A stretch of DNA of 64,000 nt, taken from positions 1 through 64,000 of the forward strand of contig PQWQ01000018.1 in NCBI GenBank assembly GCA_002943765.1. The letters are read 5' to 3'. Each line of letters begins with the position of its first letter. The stretch's first letter is position 1. The translations under genes were made by a program, and so were the position numbers. Positions 38,263 through 52,727 of the stretch are shown here, piece by piece. The notes under the pieces were generated by a model. That model saw only the letters and a program-made list of their open reading frames with translations, ran no database searches and was not told the DNA's origin. Source of the DNA: Psoroptes ovis (lineage: Eukaryota > Arthropoda > Arachnida > Sarcoptiformes > Psoroptidae).

Positions 38263-41200
38263 TTATATGTGATTATATGATGATACATTATTAACATCAT
38301 CAAGTAAATCATTTGTACAAGGTAATGTAAAATGTCGATATGTAATGTAATCATTCATAATAATATTTGTTGGATCAACAAATTCAGTTATTTCAGTCAT
38401 ATTATTTAGATTATTATTATCAATATGATTATGATTGTGTTGTTGAATATGATGATGATCATGATGCTGTTGTTGTTGCTGATGATGATGATGATGATGG
38501 TGAAGATTTGTAGTGTCCATAATTGGTGTCGTTACTGTCACTGTTGATTGTTTCAGTTGTATTGTATTTATCGCCGATGTTGTTGCTATTGTTGTAGCAA
38601 CGGGCAGCGAACCAAAACTGACCACTGTTGCTGATCTTGTTGGTTGGTGATGATGATGTCGATTATTGATTAAATCATTATCATTGATCATTGTAGTAAT
38701 TTCATTTATTATATTATTATCATTGTTATCATCATCAATATGATCAGTATCAGTGTTTACGACTTGGGAATGATGAAGATGATGTTCATTCAAATCAATA
38801 ATATCAACTATTGATTTATTTTTATTATTATCATTAACTTTACGTTTATTACGACGATAACGAAACAATATTATGGTCAATATACAAATCGAAATTGATA
38901 ATGAACAAAATAATCCTATGGCAATTATTAGGCTCGATGCTGGTAATGTAATCAGTTTTTGTCCGTCCACGGATGATAATGTACGGATCTATGATTTTAT
39001 CATAAGAAATATTCAAAAATACGAGAAAAAAACAAGATTTTATTAATTAATTCATTGATTGAAGAGGAAAAATCAATTAATTGATTAATTAGTCTGTGCA
39101 TGGATGATTTAATTACTCTCATTACTTAAATTCATGATTGTAATCAATATCTTGACTCTAACTATTCTCGATATCTCAATCACTCAAACATGAATAAATG
39201 GATAAACATTAATTAATTATCATTAATTTGTTTATCATTTTGAAGGTATTTCTTCACAAAATCACGCTTGAATTACGCTCGAACACACGCAAACACGCAT
39301 CAGACGATGTAAATTGTTCCACTTGATTCATTTTTATAATTGTTCATTGATTTAATACAATTAATCTTGATTCAATTCAATTCAAGAATTGTATTAATGA
39401 ATGAATCAAAATATCCGACGATATTTATAAATAGACAGACATTTAAATAATTCATTACCAAAAAAATAAAAATAGAATCTATTATCATCATCATAATTAT
39501 GATGATTATATGCACCATTGTCTAAAATGGATCATCATTAGTATCGTTATTATGATCGTTTTTATTGTTATTATCATCATTATTCAATAATTAACCATGA
39601 ATATTTATTATTCAAAAGAAAATGGTTTGCTCATTTTTTTTGATACAAATGAAATGATATTCAATTCTTGGAGAAGCTAATTCTTCGCCATCATCATCAT
39701 CATCATCAACGACGCCATCTTTGGTTCCATGAATACAAAAGCATCAGAATACATTAGAATGATGCTGATTATGATGCATTCATATTGTTCAAATGAATAA
39801 ATTGAAGAAATAAAGAATAGAAACAAGAATCCATTGTTTGCTTCGAATCCAATTACATTTATTGCCATAAATTATCATTACTATTACTGTTATCATTATT
39901 TATTATAAAATATTTTGATGAAAAAAAATTCTTTTTGAATTTTTGAGAAATATGAAAATTGCCATTGTAGATAATGGAATGTGTTGTTACAGCTCTTTTA
40001 TTCCAGAAATTCTTACGAAGAAATTGTTCAAAATCAATGAAAATTGATTTTGAAAAATTTCAATCTTAAAATTGTATAAACATGGCAAATAATGGTGCAT
40101 ATACCAAACATTTACATAATCATTGTTTACGAAGTGAATGGAAGGAAAAAAAATTCCGGAATTTAAAATTTTTCATTCATTGAACTAAATTAAACTTGAA
40201 TAAACTAAAATTAAACTCTAAAATTGACTCAATCATAATCACATCTTATTATGATGTGATCTAATTCATTATGATCTTCATTATTCAATGTTAAAAATTC
40301 TTTTCATTTGATGATCACAAATTGAAAATAAAGAGAAGAAAATTTGTTGACACATCATAATCATCATCATCATCATCAATGAATGATTGTCGCTGTATCG
40401 TAGTCAACGACGTTATCAACGATTCAATGAATTCGATTCAATAAAAGTAAAATCAAGCATTTTGATCACGTATTCTTCCAGTCATTCAATATCGAAGAAT
40501 ATTTTTTATTTTTTCTTTAAAATGAAATTCATTTTTGACATTCATTATTCATATAATGATGATGATGGCAATATGATGAATCTGCGTGTGTTTCAATGAT
40601 AAATTTTCTTCAAAATCATCGTTGAACTAAATTAAATAAATGAATGAATGAATGACAATCGATAAAATAATGATTTATTCTAAGCTTATCTTCTATTTTT
40701 GAAAAAATTTGTTTTGCAAATAGAATTTGATTGATTGATTGATTTATGAAGATCGATTGAATTTGTATTGATTTGATTTGTTTTTAAAATGAGTTTTTCA
40801 CTTATTCAAATTCAATTTTGCTCGATTATTCATTGATTTTCAATAAAATCAGCATTCTAATCGAATTAATTGATTAATTAATAGAAAATAAGACATCAAG
40901 ACCTTACCTGTGAACATTTACGATTACCCGTTATGAAATCTTGCAGTGTTTGTTTATAATTTTCATCGATATTATCATCATCATTATGGTTACTGATATC
41001 ATCGAATATCATTGATGATGATGGCGGTAATAATCCATCATTATCATCATTCATATCGTTTGATTGTGATGATTTTAATTTATCATTTTTAATTGTTGTC
41101 GTTTTTGTAGTTGTTGATGAAGATGATGATGATGACGATTCAGTATGTTCATCCGATATCATTAATAATGATTGTTGTCGTTGTTGATGATGATGATGTT

Positions 41201-44200
41201 GCTGTTGTCGAGCATATTTACCATTAGCTTCAATACAGATTGTGTACCATTTTTCTGATAATAAATCATTAATATTAACATTACGTATTGCTGAATTTAA
41301 TTGTAAACCAGCTGGTGATGTTAGCGATCGCTCTGATGTTAGATAATATTCTAATGTAAAACCACTGATCAATGTTTCGTTTTGTACATCCCATTCTAAT
41401 CTTATTGAATTTGTATCGATATTATTGATGTTAAATTTCACAATCATCGGTATTGGACAAAAATCAATTGGCCGTAATAATCGTATTGATTCATATTTCA
41501 ATTTTTCCGGTTGATCACAACGTATATTAAGTGAATCATCTTCATCATTTTGATTCGTTGATGAGTTTAATTCAAATTTAATTAAATTCGTATTTGAATT
41601 ATATTCATTCAGCCATTGATATAATGTTAATAAACGACAATCACAATAAAATGGATTATCGGATAATCGTAACGATTGTAATCGATTTAATTCAAATAAA
41701 TCAAATAAATGTTCAGATATTTGTGTAAGAAAATTTTCACGTAAATCAAGCACTGTTAGCGATGTTAAATTAATGAATGCATCATTTGATATTGTACTAA
41801 TCATATTATGACGTAATAATAGCTGTTGTAATTTTGATTTTGATGTAAAATCATTGAATGAATGAATATTTTTCAAACGATTATATGATAAATCTAATTG
41901 TTTGAGATTTGAGTTCAAATCAGATGAAAATCGTGGCAATTCATCCAGCAAATTCAATGATAAATTGAGCGATTGTAATTGTTTTAAACCATCAAAACAA
42001 TTACCACTGAAATTCGACAATTTATTCGAAGATAAATCCATAATTATTAATTTGGATAAATTTTCAAACGTTAAAATTGAATCAATTTGATTATTAGTCA
42101 AAATTAATTGCTCTAAATAGTTTAAATTGTTGAAATTATTGATTTGAGTCAAATTCCCATTTTTAATGGACAGTATTTTAATTTTAGATGATATCGTTGA
42201 TGATAACGATTGATCAATCAACTCGTTTGATTCAATATTATTTTCCCATAAGTTTGTGATTGGATTTGAATCTAAAATCAATTCTTGTATTATTGTCATA
42301 TTATCATTATCATTGTTGATCAATAAGTTATATGGTAAAAATTTTAACCAATTTGCTCGTAGAGATAATCGATTTAGATTTGGTAAATTTATAAATATAT
42401 TTGGCGATAATTGTCGAAGAACATTGGCTGACAGATCTAAATATTGGAAATTGAATAAATTTTCAAACGATTTTGATTCAATAATACTGATACGATTTGA
42501 TGATAGATTTAATTCGGATAAATTTTCTAAATTTCGAAATGTATATCTTGTTATTTTCTTTATGAAATTATTTCCAATTGAAAATTTTTCAATATTTGGC
42601 ACAAAATTTGACAAATTAAATGGTATTTCATCGAAAAAATTATCATTCAATGATAATATTTTTAAATTTAACATTATTGAAAATGTTCGATTATTCAATA
42701 TTGATTGATTCAGATGATTTGAATTCAAATGTAATTCGATAAGATTTTGTGAAATGGATTTGAAAAATTTCAACAATTCATTTCGTTTATTAATTTCAAC
42801 CAAATAATTTGTCATTGTTAAATCTAATGTTTTGAGATTATTTAATTTGGATAGAAATTCATTATTAAGATCAAAATTTGATGTAAAATTTTCAAAATTA
42901 TTCGATAAATTCAAATATTGAATCGAAGATGATGATAGCATTAATTGATTCAAGTGTTTTATGCTGAAAAAATTTTCACTCAAATCTAAATGTTTTAATT
43001 TGATAAATTTTTGTAGAAAATTTTCATTAATTTTTTCAATTTTATTTCGATTTAAATATAATTCTTCAAGATTTTGATGATATTGACTTGAAATGAACCA
43101 TTGATTGTTCAATATGATTAATTGATTATTTGATAAATCTAATAATTTTAAATTTATTAGATATTTCATGAAATTTCTATCAATATTTTTTAATTTCATT
43201 CCACTTAATAGTAATTGTTCTAATTTTTCACAACCTTTGAACATATTTTCATTTAATGATTTCAATTGATTATTATTGAGATTGAGATAAATCAGCGTGC
43301 GATGCATCGATTCAAATGATCCATATTCAATCGATTGTATTTGATTATCGTTTAAGTACAATTTTTCAACATTTATAAAATTTTTAAATAATAATTTTTT
43401 GATAATTTTTAAACGATTATTATTTAAATACAGTGTTTCTAAATTGATTAATTTTTCATTTGCAAATAATTTCACATTAATTTGTTCGATTTGATTATTA
43501 TTCAATTGTAATGATTTTAATGTTTGCATTGATTTTATTGATAACAGATTTTCATTCAACATTTTTAATTTATTATTTTGTAGATTTAAATATTTTAATG
43601 ATTGCAGCGATTGTAACGATTCAATCGACTCGATTTCATTTGATTGTAAATCTAAATACTGTAGATTAGGCAATGAGTAGAAAACATTTTTACGTATTTG
43701 TCGTAAACGATTAAATTGAAGCCGTAAATCACGTAATTCCACCTATGCAAAGAGAAAAAAATTGAAAAATTAATTTAATTTAAGTGATTTCATTTAAATT
43801 GATCGAATTGAATGGTTCAAATTTCAATACACTAAAAAAAATTCCATCAACACTAGTAATTAGCTAAATGTTTTAATTGTAATCAAATATATAAATTTTT
43901 TCCATCAATTAAGAAATCCACCAGACTTGCATCAAATAACATAATCAATTAATCAATTTTTTTTTTTTTTTTTGAAAATACCAGGAAGTTTTCAAATATT
44001 TTTGGTGTACCATGAAACAAAAGTTTTCATTTTCATTTCCATTCACTGGGTTTTGTTTTTCACATTTGAATAGTATGAAGCACTGATCGATTGAGGATTC
44101 AACATAAAAAAGTGAAACAATTTCTTCCCAAAAAAAATCTCATGAATTGCGAATATTATATTCCATGTTATGTATAGTGTGCCAAGTGTTTTTCGGAACA

Positions 44201-44495
44201 TTTTCAAATGAATATATGATATTCCGATGTTGAAAACACAACATCAGCAGCAGCAGCAGCCACATTGGACAATAAAAAACACTGAAACAATAGACATTAG
44301 ACAATCTGGATTTGGAATGAAATCGTAATGTTCATTTTAAGTTGAAATTTTAATTTTTCAAAATTTCTTCGAAATTTTTATTTGACAAAAATCATTCATC
44401 ATTCCGTTTGATGATTCAATTTGATTCAATTTTCTGTATTACAAATGTGTATTCGGTCCCCAAGAATTTCCGGACACATATTCTTGTTTGGTCAA

Positions 44496-44531
<36 letters not shown>

Positions 44532-47500
44532 TCAAAAGAAGAATAAAAGAAGAACAACTTTTCGACTAGATTTGCACTCAAGAAAAATCATTTGAGCTCA
44601 TTGTTTCAAATTCAATTGTTTAGATTTGTCTATTTCAGAGATATATTTCACACCAACAAAGACACATTTCACACCATGGTTTCACATACATACAAAAGAA
44701 ATTTCCTTTTTTCTTTTTGAAAAAAGTAAAAAACTTTTTGATTTTCTTAAAGAAAAGGAAGGATTCATAAGAAATTCATTGGAAAATTCTTAAAGAATCC
44801 ATAGAATTTACAGAATTCAGAGAATTCGCTGAATTTTTGAATATTTTCACATATTTTGAGCTGAATTCTTAACGAAAAAAGTGGAAAATCTCTTTATGTT
44901 TATTACAATTTGTGAAATGTGTTTTTTGCTCTTTTGATACTTTGAATTTCAAAAAAAAAATTTTCATCAATTTTTAAACTTTTTTCACTTTTGACTTAGA
45001 CTTATTTTTTGAAGGCATTTTCAATGCGATTTTCTTGGATCTTCTCTCTTTAAATGAAAAACGAATAATGTCGAATTTCAAGAATATGAAGAGATGAAAA
45101 TAATCATTAATCATAAAGTTCAAATGATGCGAAATGAATGATTTTTGAATGTTTTTGAATCCATTGAGCGAGCGAAAGAGAGATAGAACATTGAACATTT
45201 AAATGTAGTCAATTGAATTGTTAAAATGTTTCATTTCAAATCGTTTTCAAATGCTTTTTTCCATTTTTTTGAAAGCCTTTGAGATGGCGGGAAAATTTGT
45301 GAGAGAAAAAATTTAAAAAATTTCAAAAAAATATTCTTAGAATCATTCATGATCAATCACACAGAATTCATAGAAATTCATGGAATTTAATTCATTGATA
45401 ATTTCCGGAGCATGATGCATTGAATGAATTGGTGGTGCATTATAGAAAATGAATGAATTCTTCGTATTCAAATCCGTGGAAATTCTTAGAGGATTTTCCA
45501 AACACATCGAAAATCGGATTGAATTATTGAATTATTCGAATGATCGAAAGATTTTGAATGATTGAATATACTCTAAGAAGCACAAATTCATCTGAATCGT
45601 CATTAATTTCAATTGATTTTCTAGAATCTTACAATTCACACCATATTTCTCTCGTTATCTCTCCTAAAATAGCTAAAATGGTAAGCTGTGAAATTATTAT
45701 TTTGACAAATTCTTCGCTGATTATGATATCATTATTGAATTCAATCATACATCGCTTTTATTGTGTCCAATAAGTTCATTTCTATCGAATCAATTGAAAA
45801 TTCTTATTGTAAATTGCCAAAAACTTTTCGGACAATCGATCATTCATTATTATTTGGAATAAGAAACAATAAAATATATTAAGTTATATCGACAAAGAAC
45901 AACAACAAATGATATTTCGCATATATTTTTCAATTATCATAATGGAATCGAATCGAATGGTGTTGTTGCTGTTGTCGATGTTCAATGGCTGGTTTTATGT
46001 CGATGTTTTTGTTTTTGGCTCCCGTTTTCTCTTTCTGGATCCATCTATCTATCACCAAACACCAAATGATAGAAACACCATTAAATGTCAAAACACGACA
46101 CCAACAATAAAATACTATTCGTTCATCGTTCAAATGCAAAAGCATCGATGATCATGATCATGATGATGATAATAAATTGTCATTTCGTTTCCATTTCTTT
46201 TTTTTCGTTGGGTTTGGAGATTCTTGTTTGTATGACACTCTGTATTTCCAATGTATATTTCCATTTATATTTTACAATCGAATGACAATATATCACACAA
46301 TTCAATTTTATTTTATTTTATTTCATTTGATTTTCACAATTTTTGATTCTTGTGTTTTTCATTTACCAATTTTTACATTAAAATTTTACGTTTTTTTTTT
46401 CGTTTGTTTCTCCGCCCGTAATTTTTGATCATTGATTTGTTTTGATTTTTTTTATGTGTTTGTTTCAATGTTTGAATGATTCCACGATTCAATGGTTGAA
46501 TGTTTCAAAGTTTCAAAAATTTCAATCATTGATTCGTGTTTTGCCAAGATTCTGTCGAATTTTTATGGGCATTTTTTTCGATTAACTAAAGTATGAATAA
46601 GGCAAAGTTCAAAATTTGAAACATTTGTTTAAATGTTTCAAATCGTTTCAATTGCTTTGATCATTTTGTTTTTGTATAAAAATGTTCAACATTGTTTTTT
46701 GGGCATTCGATTTGGTCAATGATGATCATTTGAAATCAAATGAAATGATATTTCAAAGACCTGAAGGGGCAAAATTTTTAGATTCTTGAAATTCCTAAAC
46801 ATTCAAAAACTTTTGAAGATTTGAAGATCAAAGATATCGGAGAATTAAAAAGAAAAAAGAGGAAAAATTCTTAAGAATGTATCATTGAAACTTTATTTGT
46901 TTCAATTTCAATTTAATCTTCACGAAATAACTTTGTTACTAGGCATCTTTATTGCCATTCGCTCGAAATTCTCTCAAAGAATATCGCAAAAACAAGAACA
47001 TCTAATACACACACGAATACACACAAAGATTCAATCAATGATGGCAATTAATTTCAATTAATAATAACGATAATTCTTGTATGATAAGATCATAATTGTG
47101 GTTTTATGGTAAAAAAAAGTTATAAAGTCTTAGAGTCATCATGTTTCAATGAGAATGGAAAAAATAGAAGAAAATCTTAATACAGCCAGAGAGAACTAAG
47201 AAATAATATCAATTTTGCCTCAAAGATATTTGGATTTTTCTGTATTTTGTAATTTTTATTTAATATTTACTTGTATTTGTGGATCGAGTAAATATTGAAA
47301 CTAAATGATATAAAACTTAATTCATGATTCAAATCTTAAATTTTAATATAAAACATTAACATTTGCAAAAGTTTTCTCTGCACAAAAATAGCAATGAATG
47401 AATGAATGAATGAACATCAATTATTTTTAATCCAATCGATGGCTGGTAAATGATGATGAAGAGCAATGAATTTAGAAATGATGATGATGCGCTCATATCG

Positions 47501-50500
47501 CACTATCCTATCCTATTCAAACACACACACACACACACATTGCATTGAATCCAAGCACATTCCATTCGTACATTTTCTTCCCCGGTTCTCAAAATGTACT
47601 TCATTTCCAATTCTGTTCAACGAATACATCGATAAATGAATCTACAAACATAGCAAATCTTACAAATCTTCAAGAATTTGTAGCGAAACTACCAAAAAAC
47701 CAAATATGATTATGGTTTAAAAAATATTTGAACCAATTCATAAAAATAATATCTTTGAATTTGGATTTGACCAAAGAAATGTAGAAAAATGAAAAATATT
47801 TAATGAACAACAACAGCAACAAAAAGAAATAAATTAAACAAGAATTTAAATAGAATCAATTTTACATTAAGATATATCAATGTACAATCAATACCATCGC
47901 CAATACCATTCACCATTTGTGTGTGTATTTATCGAAATATGAACACAAAAAAAAAGATAATTTCAAATATGTAGAATATACGGAAAGAATTTAAGGAAAT
48001 ATGAAAACAAAACAAAACGAAAAAATATTGCTTTGATCATCGATTATTTGTTATTTATTTATCATTATTTTCTTCATTCATTCATTCATTCATAATCGTT
48101 GTAAACCATTGTTTGTTATTGGGAAACAACATAATGAAGATATTTCAACCAAATGTCTAAAAATAAATAAGATGTTTTGGACAGAAAAGGATAGAAAAGT
48201 GGAAGAAAAATATGATTTTCTTTACATATTTTTTATTCTGATATTTATGCTGACTATTCAAATAATCATCATTCATAATAAGGATAAACAAGAGAAATAT
48301 TTTGGTCAGTTGGCTGGTTGGTCGGTGGTTAATGATAATAATAAGAATAAGAATAATAATAATGATAAACGACGACAACAACAACAACAACAACAATGAT
48401 AATGATAATGACCAATTGAAAATTTTGTTTCAAATCCTGGAATATCATGCGGAAAACTGCTGTCGTCCATGGAATTTTGAGCAATTAATCTTGAGAAATT
48501 TCAAAAAAATTTCAAGAATTATAAAAGGATTATGACGAGGAAATATGATGCTGCTGCTCTTCTTGGACATTGATTTTTCTAAATTAAGAAATTGCGGAAA
48601 ATAATCGAAATCATTATCAAATTTCAACTTGATTAAATTAATTTCTAATTCGAAATTCAATTAATATCATTAATTAATTGACCAATTAATTGATTCAATT
48701 AATTTGTAATCGAAGCAAATCATTTCGGAAATGTAAGAACAAGAATCTCATGGCGATAAAATCATTGATTAACGTTTCAAAATCTTTCGAACAGAAATCC
48801 CGATTTCTGACCATATCAATTTCCGATCAATTTGTGGTGATCACACATCATTCTAATCGTAAATTTTGTTTTAACAAAACAATCATTGATAATGACAAAA
48901 TGATAAACAATCAAAGATCTAAGAATTCAAAGAATTTTGAGAATTTTGCCACTGAAATCAATTGTCAAAATATTTTTAGAATTTAATCATTATTATTATG
49001 ACGACTGTTTGATAATGGCAAAATTTTTCACGGAAAATTTGCTCCAAAATCTTTGGCCGTTTTTTTCAATGTTTGTCGTTTAGCTTTTTCTGTATCTTCA
49101 CAATCAAAATTAATCGATAATCAATGCTGTCAAATGATGGTGAATTGATGTACGAAACAATGTAATGTATTTTTGTAATTTTTTTGTTTTCGAATAGAAA
49201 CGATTCAATGTTTCATTTCACTAAACAAACAATCGAAAACAATCAAAAACAAATGAACACCCAGCAACAAACAGAAACAGCGATAAATTATGATCAAATG
49301 GGTTGACTCCCGCTAGCGCTCCGACGTTGAAGGGTTCAGCGAAAAATTTATCAAATTTTCAATGAATCGAATTGGGAATTTTATGTGAAATAACTTTGTC
49401 GGCCGCTGGTCAATTTGAAAAAAGAATTGATTTGAAACATTTAATGGATTGGAATATATTTTCCAGGATTTCCCTGAATTCTTCACATAATTCTTTGAAA
49501 AATTCTTGGAAATTAAATTTTAAAATTTCAAAAATAAAAATGATTTCTCAAAAATCAAATGAGCTGTACATTTATTTATTTATTTTTGATTTTATCCGTG
49601 ATTTGGACAATTTTTTTCGGCTATTTTTCAAGAACATTTTGCCGCATTTCATTGTTTGAAAATGTTTTTTTTTCTTTGTTTTCTTTTCTTTCATTTTTCA
49701 ATTGAAACAAATTTCATGAGAAAAGATTTCTTTTTTTTTCAAACATTTATTCAATTGTGAAAATGTGTACCAACAGCAAACTGCATTCACAACGATTGAT
49801 ACAATAATTCAGAATTGAATTTTGTGTGTGTTTCCCACATTATAAAATTTCCACGAAAAACAATTTCAATTCAAGAAGTGTTTTTTCAATTTCTTTTCTT
49901 TTTCAACTTGATTCAATGATTCAATTTATGAACATTGAAACACATGCAAACACACCAACATGTACTTGCAAACATCAAAGAGAATCAAACGAATCAAAGG
50001 TGTTCCAGATGGTCATTTTTCGAGTGGTCATTCAACTATTGTGAATTGTAAAATTTTTCAAACATGGATTTCGTGAAAATGAAAAAGTTGTTCCACACAC
50101 ATATGGGAAACACTAGGGATTAAACGATTTTCGGCAGGGTTTTGGTGGCCATAAATGCCTAGGCCTGAACCGAACATTTACGGCCTTAAAAATTTGGCCT
50201 TGTTGAAAAATACCACTAATTGGTTCATTTGTTTATGAATTTTGATCACACAATCACAAATTTTGCGAAAATGATCGAAATTGGCCTAATTTCTTGATGG
50301 AATTTTTCTTTGTGAATTAATGGATCATTTTTCTCTTTAATTCTCAAATTAATTCATGAGAATCTTCGATGAAAATTATTTGGATTATTTATCATAATTT
50401 CATTTGTCTGAAACAGTTTTTTTTCTTCCATAATAATCGTATATAATTTTGAGCCTTTTTGACGTTTGATGGTAATTAAATATTTTAATATGAAAAAATA

Positions 50501-52474
50501 TGGTCAATATGAATGATAAGGGAATCAAATTATTAAATGAAATGTGATTAGAATAATTATACTTACCAATTCTTGAAATATTCCCGATTCTAAACCATTA
50601 TCATCGATGAAATTATTATCCAAATATAATGATTTCAAATTAATTGTATATTTAAATAATGAACGATGTAAAATAATTAATTGATTATTTGATATATCGA
50701 TAATTTGTAAATTTTTTTGATCAAAAAATGTATTGAATTTTATATATTTCAATAGATTATTATTCAAATATAATATTTGTAATGAATTTAGCATTGAAAA
50801 TGAATTATTAGTCAGTCGTTGTAGATGATTATTGGTGAGAAATAATTTTTGTACATTTTTTAAATTATCAAATGAAACGAATTTCAGACGATTATTTGAT
50901 AAATCAATTTGTTGTATTTGTTCATGATTCATAAGTGAAAATCTTTTCAAATAATTAAAACTTAAATCTAATATTTGTAAATTTTTCAATTTTGATAAAT
51001 TTATTTCAAATTGATTTTGTTGATTTTGATTTTGTCTATTCGAAATTGTTGATGATGATGTTTGTATAAGATTATTATTCGATATTGCTAGCTGTTTAAT
51101 ATTCGGTATTAAAGGCAATAATTTATTCAATTCGATTAAATTCAATTGATTGTGATTTAAATCTAATTGTTCTAATAATTGAAAACGTGTAAAACCATCA
51201 TCGATTAAACGATTTATTTGATTATTTTGTAATTTTAATATTAATAATTTTTTTAAACGTTTCAATGAATTAATTGGAAATATTTCTAAATTATTTGAAC
51301 TCAATATAAGTTCTTCCAAAGTAGATTCAAGACCACTGAATGTGAATTCATTTAATTGTTTTAACTGATTATTTTGTAAATTAATATATTTTAATTGTTT
51401 CAAATTATAGAAAATATATGAATCTAAATTTTCAATACGATTTGATTGTAAATCCAATAGCTTTAAATTGATTAATGATTGAAAAGTTTTAGCTTTTATA
51501 CGTGATATATTAGTGTTGATAATTGTCAATGAATTTAATGATGATTCTAATCCATTGAATATGTTTGACAATTCATTTAAATCATTTATTGTTGATATGT
51601 GAAGCTCATTTATTGAATGAAAATTTTTGAATAAATTTTCAGGAAAATTATTGCTTAATGATTGATTTAAATGATAAATACTAATTGAATTTACATTATT
51701 TATAAATTGATTATTATGTAAATATTCGAAAGTATGATTTATTTGTTGTATAGTTGAATCAGTACACTCGATAAATATACCGATTTTGATTGTACCATAA
51801 CATTTACAAGGATTCAAAATTGATTCATATAAATTATTATTAATATTATCATTTGTATACAATGGACAGATCGGTTTCGTTAGATTATTAGGCCAATCAC
51901 TTTGTAAATAGGATGATATATCATTCATTGATTCTGTTGTCAATGAATTTGATGATGATAATGTTGTTGTAGTGGATGTTGAAGCAAAACAAAACAAACC
52001 AAACAGCAAAGCATAAATCATAAATTGTTGATAATTATAATCAAATTTATTTGGATTTTGATTATTACAATGTAAATATTTACGATGATTATGATAATTA
52101 CGATTATAATTAAACATATAAAACCAAATAAACATAATAATTATAAGAAATATATCAACAATTTGTATTGATTTAATTTTTGAAGTTAATTTTGTTGATT
52201 TATGATTAATTTTATCATTATCATAATCATAATCATTATTATTATTATATTTCACAATAACAACAACATCATCTTTATTATTATCACCATCATCATCATC
52301 AACATCATTATTATCATCAACATTTATTTGATGATTTAATGATAACAACGACGACGACGACGACAACGATAATGATGATGATTTCATAGATGAAGATGGT
52401 ATTAATGATGGTGATGTTGATGATTTTGTTGATGAAAATAGACAATATAGATTTTTTGATAATGATTTCCACAT
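38263..52474 (-). CDS. Giant chaoptin-like LRR-FN3 transmembrane protein, three exons
   Basis: The exons are 52474-50567, 43742-40908 and 38988-38263, all phase-0 GT-AG joins, giving 1,822 residues. The first join rebuilds an unbroken LRR (GIFQEL|VELRDLRLQFN). The order is: low-complexity N terminus; hydrophobic segments at about 104-122 and 152-165; LRRNT cysteines (ICPLY, NPCKCY, IEC); dozens of LxxLxLxxNxL repeats; LRRCT (NPFYCDC to DFCP, about residues 1330-1397); an FN3-like domain; a low-complexity stretch; a transmembrane helix (about 1598-1622) and stop-transfer RYRRNKRK; and a His/Gln/Asn-rich cytoplasmic tail. Chaoptin-type proteins mediate cell adhesion; a receptor or adhesion role at the surface is inference. 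The start is uncertain: Met152 (52021) would give a cleaner signal peptide. It is transcribed away from the Argonaute gene. Confidence 0.8.
38989..40907 (-). other. Intron 2 of the LRR-FN3 gene
   Basis: A 1.9 kb intron with donor CAG|GTAAGG and acceptor CATAG|ATC. It contains AT-rich sequence and ATC runs (about 39690-39710 and 40357-40380) and no supported gene. Confidence 0.75.
44498..44530. repeat. Poly(T) tract
   Basis: 33 consecutive T on the plus strand (A-run in the LRR transcript orientation), inside intron 1. Confidence 0.9.
45761..45836. mobile_element. Short TIR element copy N (intronic)
   Basis: The left end TTGTGTCCAATAAGTT is diverged, and the right end AACTTTTCGGACAAT is consensus. 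It is 76 bp and lies inside LRR intron 1. Confidence 0.55.
47520..47539. repeat. (CA)n microsatellite
   Basis: Ten dinucleotide units, within LRR intron 1. Confidence 0.8.
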
Positions 52475-52574
52475 AATAATAATAATAATAAATGGTAATA
52501 TTATATTTGATAAAAGATATTTTACTTTTATTCTTATTTATATTCTTTCTTGAAACGGCTATATTATTATTTGT

Positions 52575-52727
52575 TTTACAAATAATGATGGTAACAGTAA
52601 CAATATCAATGATAATAATAATAATTCATTGAAATATTATGTAATAATTATCATATCATAATGAATCAAATGGATATTTATTATTATTATTATTATTATT
52701 GTTACTGTTACCATCATTATTTGTAAA
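52575..52727. repeat. Perfect 31-bp inverted repeat with 91-nt loop
   Basis: Arm 52575-52605 (starting TTTACAAATAATGATGG) is exactly complementary to arm 52697-52727. Weaker pairing continues outside the arms. The loop is mostly ATT/AAT repeat. It begins about 100 bp upstream of the LRR start codon, so it may be transcribed in that 5' UTR or separately. It is unrelated to the TTGTCCG family. Confidence 0.8.

Larger units (their letters stand above)
43743..50566 (-). other. Intron 1 of the LRR-FN3 gene
   Basis: A 6.8 kb intron with donor TTG|GTAAGT and acceptor GCATAG|GTG. It contains element copy N, a T33 run at 44498-44530, a (CA)n run, a small hairpin at 50147-50185 (GGCCATAAATG / CATTTACGGCC), and no gene that I can support. 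Confidence 0.75.

Noticed and set aside
42256..42708. 150-codon plus-strand frame
   Set aside because: It is the antisense shadow of the LRR exon; its Asn/Phe-rich pattern mirrors the LRR codons.
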